NCBI GenBank assembly: GCA_039819065.1
Contig: JBCBSS010000117.1
Location: 1 to 25,426 of the forward strand
Direction: 5' to 3'
Origin: JBCBSS01 sp039819065
Lineage (GTDB): Bacteria; Bacteroidota; Bacteroidia; Cytophagales; Cyclobacteriaceae
DNA: 25,426 nucleotides
In this document: positions 23,058 through 25,426 of the stretch, one piece after another
How the letters are laid out: each line of letters begins with the position of its first letter
Numbering within the stretch: position 1 is the stretch's first letter
Made by a program: the position numbers and the translations under genes
Notes under the pieces: model-generated
The model's input: only the letters and a program-made list of their open reading frames with translations
The model's database searches: none
Told to the model about the DNA's origin: nothing

Positions 23058-24398
23058 ATGAAAAAGACTGTTTTAATATGCTTTACATACATACTTTCAT
23101 TGCTACCCGTATTGGCACAGAGCCAGTACGATTTCAGCTTATTAAGACAAGACGATAAGATTGAAATTGATAGTACTGATGATAAGTCATTTTATAGCAG
23201 CATAAAGCAAATACCCCTTTCGAATCCAGGAAGCTATCTTTCCTTTGGAGGCAGTTATCGAGGGCAATATGAAAGGTTTAGAAATGAAAACTTCAGCGAT
23301 GAAGACGATCCAGACAATGGCTGGTATTTGCAACGCTTTTTGTTGCACGCCCATGCACAGTTGGGTAATAACTTCTCCATTTTCGGAGAGGTCGGGTCGA
23401 GTACGATATCTGGAAAAGAAAACCTGGCACCGGTAGACAAGGACGAGCTTTACGTCAACCAACTTTTTGTACAGTTCACAAAAGATAATGTCACTTTTAA
23501 GGTTGGAAGAGAAAACTTAAAAATCGGTAGCAGAAGGTTAGTGGACCCAAGGGAGGGACCCAATGTACGACGGTCATTTGATCATGCTTCTTTATTCATT
23601 GCATTGGGCGAGTCCAGATTTCGGGCTTTTGCAGGAAAACCGATGCAACCACAGTTCGGCATTTTTGACAACGATTTTCTGACCGATGATGAGTCCATTT
23701 GGGGGTTGTATGGAGAACGTCTATTCAATATATCAGATTTTCACCTGGACGCTTATTACATCGGAAATTTTCAAGAGCAGGCGGAATATGAATTAGGCAT
23801 TGAAGACGAGACCAGGCATAGTCTTGGCGCTCGAATATGGGGCACCAACGGAAAGTGGGGTTTCGACAATGAGGCCATTATTCAGTTCGGCACCTTCGGA
23901 GATACCAATATTCTGGCTTGGACTGCTTCCGTGAATACTTGGCTTGACGTCACCGAAAAACACCGGTTAGGCATCAAATCTGAGCTCATTAGCGGTGACC
24001 GGGAAGGCGGAGCACTTAATACCTTCAATCCTTTATATCCAAGAGGCGCTTACTTTGGCCGGGTAGCAAGGTTTGGCCCGGCTAATCTTATCGACATCCA
24101 CCCCTACTGGAATTTCACGAAAGGAAAACTATTCATCGAGATAGATTACGATGTCTTTTGGCGGTTTACCACCGATGACGCAGTATATGATCCGGCACTA
24201 AACCTTGTGTTAGGGGCCAATGCAAATGGTGGACTTATCGCTCATCAGATCGGAACGCTCTTCAGTTATGAATTCAGTCCATTCGCTGCCATTGAACTTG
24301 AAACCAATTACATCCTAACGGCTGATTTTATAGACAATTCGGTGCAAAACGGAGCCAATTTGGTCCATATGGTATTTACAACACAGTTACGATTTTAA
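23058..24398 (+). CDS. Alginate-export-type outer membrane porin
   Basis: A 446-residue outer-membrane beta-barrel of the alginate_exp family (AlgE-like). A signal peptide covers about 1-20 (ending VLAQ). The body shows alternating amphipathic strands, with the family's segment VGRENLKIGSRRLVDPREGPN, RRSFD, and it ends with phenylalanine (TTQLRF), the usual outer-membrane sorting end. Despite the name, many relatives take up or release aromatic or sugar-acid compounds. In this cluster, a porin that admits or exports the substrate of the envelope enzymes is plausible. It starts 184 bases after the SCO gene, across a repeat, so may have its own promoter. The broken small gene at 24400 begins one base after its stop. 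Confidence 0.9.
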   Translation: MKKTVLICFTYILSLLPVLAQSQYDFSLLRQDDKIEIDSTDDKSFYSSIKQIPLSNPGSYLSFGGSYRGQYERFRNENFSDEDDPDNGWYLQRFLLHAHAQLGNNFSIFGEVGSSTISGKENLAPVDKDELYVNQLFVQFTKDNVTFKVGRENLKIGSRRLVDPREGPNVRRSFDHASLFIALGESRFRAFAGKPMQPQFGIFDNDFLTDDESIWGLYGERLFNISDFHLDAYYIGNFQEQAEYELGIEDETRHSLGARIWGTNGKWGFDNEAIIQFGTFGDTNILAWTASVNTWLDVTEKHRLGIKSELISGDREGGALNTFNPLYPRGAYFGRVARFGPANLIDIHPYWNFTKGKLFIEIDYDVFWRFTTDDAVYDPALNLVLGANANGGLIAHQIGTLFSYEFSPFAAIELETNYILTADFIDNSVQNGANLVHMVFTTQLRF

Positions 24399-24399
24399 G

Positions 24400-24693
24400 A
24401 TGAAAAAAGTATTGGTTATCGGAATGAACGAGACGATCACTAATGTGATTATCCGACTGCTAAATGGTATGGAAGGCTACTCCGGGGTAGCGAACAACTA
24501 AATAGACGAATTGCTTGCCAGTATGAGAGAGGACAAATATGACATCCTCTTGATTGGGGCAGGCTTTGATGAGCAGCAAGAGAAGACTATTCGACAAAAA
24601 GCAATAGAGATTCAACCAGACCTAAAAATTCTCAACCACTTTGGCGGAGGTAGTGGACTTTTAAGAGCCGAGCTAAAGCAGCTAAACGATTGA
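24400..24693 (+). pseudogene. Small Rossmann-like protein gene with in-frame stop
   Basis: A 97-codon frame starting MKKVLVIGMNETITNVIIRLLNG and ending GGGSGLLRAELKQLND, interrupted by one TAA at 24499-24501 (between GVANN and IDELL). Both sides read as good protein: a beta-alpha-beta start, then LLASMREDKYDILLIGAGFDEQQEKTIRQKA and IQPDLKILNHFGGGSG, like a short receiver or nucleotide-binding fold. I cannot name the family. It starts one base after the porin stop codon, so was probably co-transcribed. A recent point mutation (for example from CAA or GAA) is the simplest cause; readthrough, or re-initiation at the ATG at 24523, is possible but not supported. Confidence 0.65.
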
Positions 24694-24834
24694 TGATGAA
24701 ATAACAGTATAAGAAAAGAAACCTAAGGACGATTTGTAGCCTAAGAAAGAGTCTGCATATCGATAGATAAGACAATTACCAGGAAAGGATAAGAAAGACA
24801 TTAAAAGTGCCATAGAGGGTTTTGTATTGTTATT

Positions 24835-25084
24835 CCCTAAATCTCACGAGAGCTTTCCTACCGGGGTTCCAATACAAGAGACCCACCAACTCATACCAAT
24901 ATACTCTACATTACTTTACTTCTTAAAATAAAAAAGAGGTCGTCCTAGTCATCAACTTTAGACCATCTACCCTACTTAGTGCATTGATGATATCATCTGT
25001 TAATTCGCCATAGAAGGGCTCATTCTACGGATCGGAACCAAAGTTTTCATGAGAGAAAAGTGCTATTGGTTTTTGGTGGATCAA
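24835..25084 (-). pseudogene. Fossil of a TolB-TPR-AraC regulator gene, 5' end
   Basis: From TTG at 25082-25084 the minus strand reads LIHQKPIALFSHENFGSDP, a stop, then NEPFYGELTDDIINALSRVDGLKLMTRTTSFLF. This aligns without gaps to the first 53 residues of the intact regulator encoded at 11021-12814. Further on, after stops and a frameshift, GGSLVLE matches GVSLVLEGS. Similarity ends near 24835. The paralogue's coding start is TTG at the same place. It is decayed beyond function. The rest of 24694-25314 shows no gene. Confidence 0.82.
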
Positions 25085-25314
25085 AGACAATGAAAAGGCC
25101 CACATTTACCCAATAACAGTTCTTTAAAATCAAATCACCGGACAGGAAGTGTTGCGCTATTGGCATCGATATTCAGATCTAGGGACCGGCGAGGCCGATT
25201 TGGAGGGTATCCGAAGATGAGCTACATTATGTGCTGTCGTTTGTGTTGCTTTGCCTATTCAAGAAGGACAAGTTGTTTCTTGAGAAGAATAAAAACGTTA
25301 CTAAGGCCTGAAAG

Positions 25315-25426
25315 ATGTTTGTTACTAATTGGTATTTATCACGAATTCCTGGCTTTCATCAACTGCAAGAAGAAGAAAAGAGAAAATACCGATTAGAGGT
25401 AATCAATTCTATTTCAAATAGAATTG
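25315..25426 (+). CDS. Possible start of an unidentified gene, cut by the window end
   Basis: An open frame from ATG at 25315 reads MFVTNWYLSRIPGFHQLQEEEKRKYRLEVINSISNRI and runs off the window. The composition looks protein-like (a hydrophobic start, then a charged helix), and the frame before it is closed by a TGA at 25309-25311. Only 37 codons are visible, so the call is weak. No family is recognised. Confidence 0.3.
   Translation, partial: MFVTNWYLSRIPGFHQLQEEEKRKYRLEVINSISNRI

Noticed and set aside
25160..25396. 78-residue plus-strand open frame
   Set aside because: The Arg/Cys-rich composition is not gene-like and a more plausible frame starts at 25315 on the same strand.

Overview
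The window looks like a chromosomal segment of a Bacteroidota bacterium, most likely a marine Cytophagales relative (Roseivirga/Fulvivirga/Reichenbachiella-like). The reasons are the moderately AT-rich composition, the general lack of strong Shine-Dalgarno sequences, and the family mix: a DUF6702-like protein, an alginate-export-type porin, TolB-like/TPR/AraC fusions, pirin, SCO lipoprotein and DUF606 transporters. Genus is not proven. No rRNA, tRNA, CRISPR array or transposase was found.

Region 1 (1-4266) starts with a broken DUF1905/YdeI gene, then an intact NaChBac-type voltage-gated channel. A 686-base non-coding stretch follows, holding a fossil of an adenylate cyclase gene and a second coding-like fossil. 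It ends with a secreted M20 amidohydrolase convergent with a small DUF6702-like protein.

Region 2 (4267-12814) is entirely on the minus strand. It holds a quinone-oxidoreductase-like dehydrogenase, an NAD(P)-binding SDR-like protein, a beta-lactamase-fold lipoprotein and a membrane-anchored class III nucleotide cyclase. These are followed by a tight four-gene unit (SnoaL-like protein, DUF606 transporter, flavodoxin-fold NAD(P)H oxidoreductase, orphan membrane protein). That unit is preceded by a TolB-TPR-AraC regulator which probably controls it.

Region 3 (13028-24693) is the most coherent. A triple-PAS sigma-54 activator reads leftward. Divergent from it lie a pirin, a secreted isochorismatase-fold hydrolase, a Tat-exported YtcJ-like amidohydrolase, a translationally coupled YceI/DoxX/DUF606 set, a Tat-type tyrosinase coupled to a SCO copper chaperone, an outer-membrane porin, and a small gene broken by one stop codon. 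The activator-pirin intergenic region carries repeated ATGAGAAAAA sites and a sigma-54-like -24 box. I infer an envelope-located, copper-dependent system acting on phenolic or related compounds, with its own regulator, copper delivery and porin. No substrate can be read from the sequence.

Region 4 (24694-25426) is decayed DNA. It contains a clear fossil of the TolB/AraC regulator's 5' end and possibly the start of a gene running off the window.

Two themes cut across the regions. The first is a family of short palindromic elements (3981-4055, 8652-8791, 19086-19216, and a core-only copy at 22945-23012) with TGTCTCAAAAGC-type ends. The second is a set of fossil paralogues of genes still intact nearby, which points to past duplication followed by decay.
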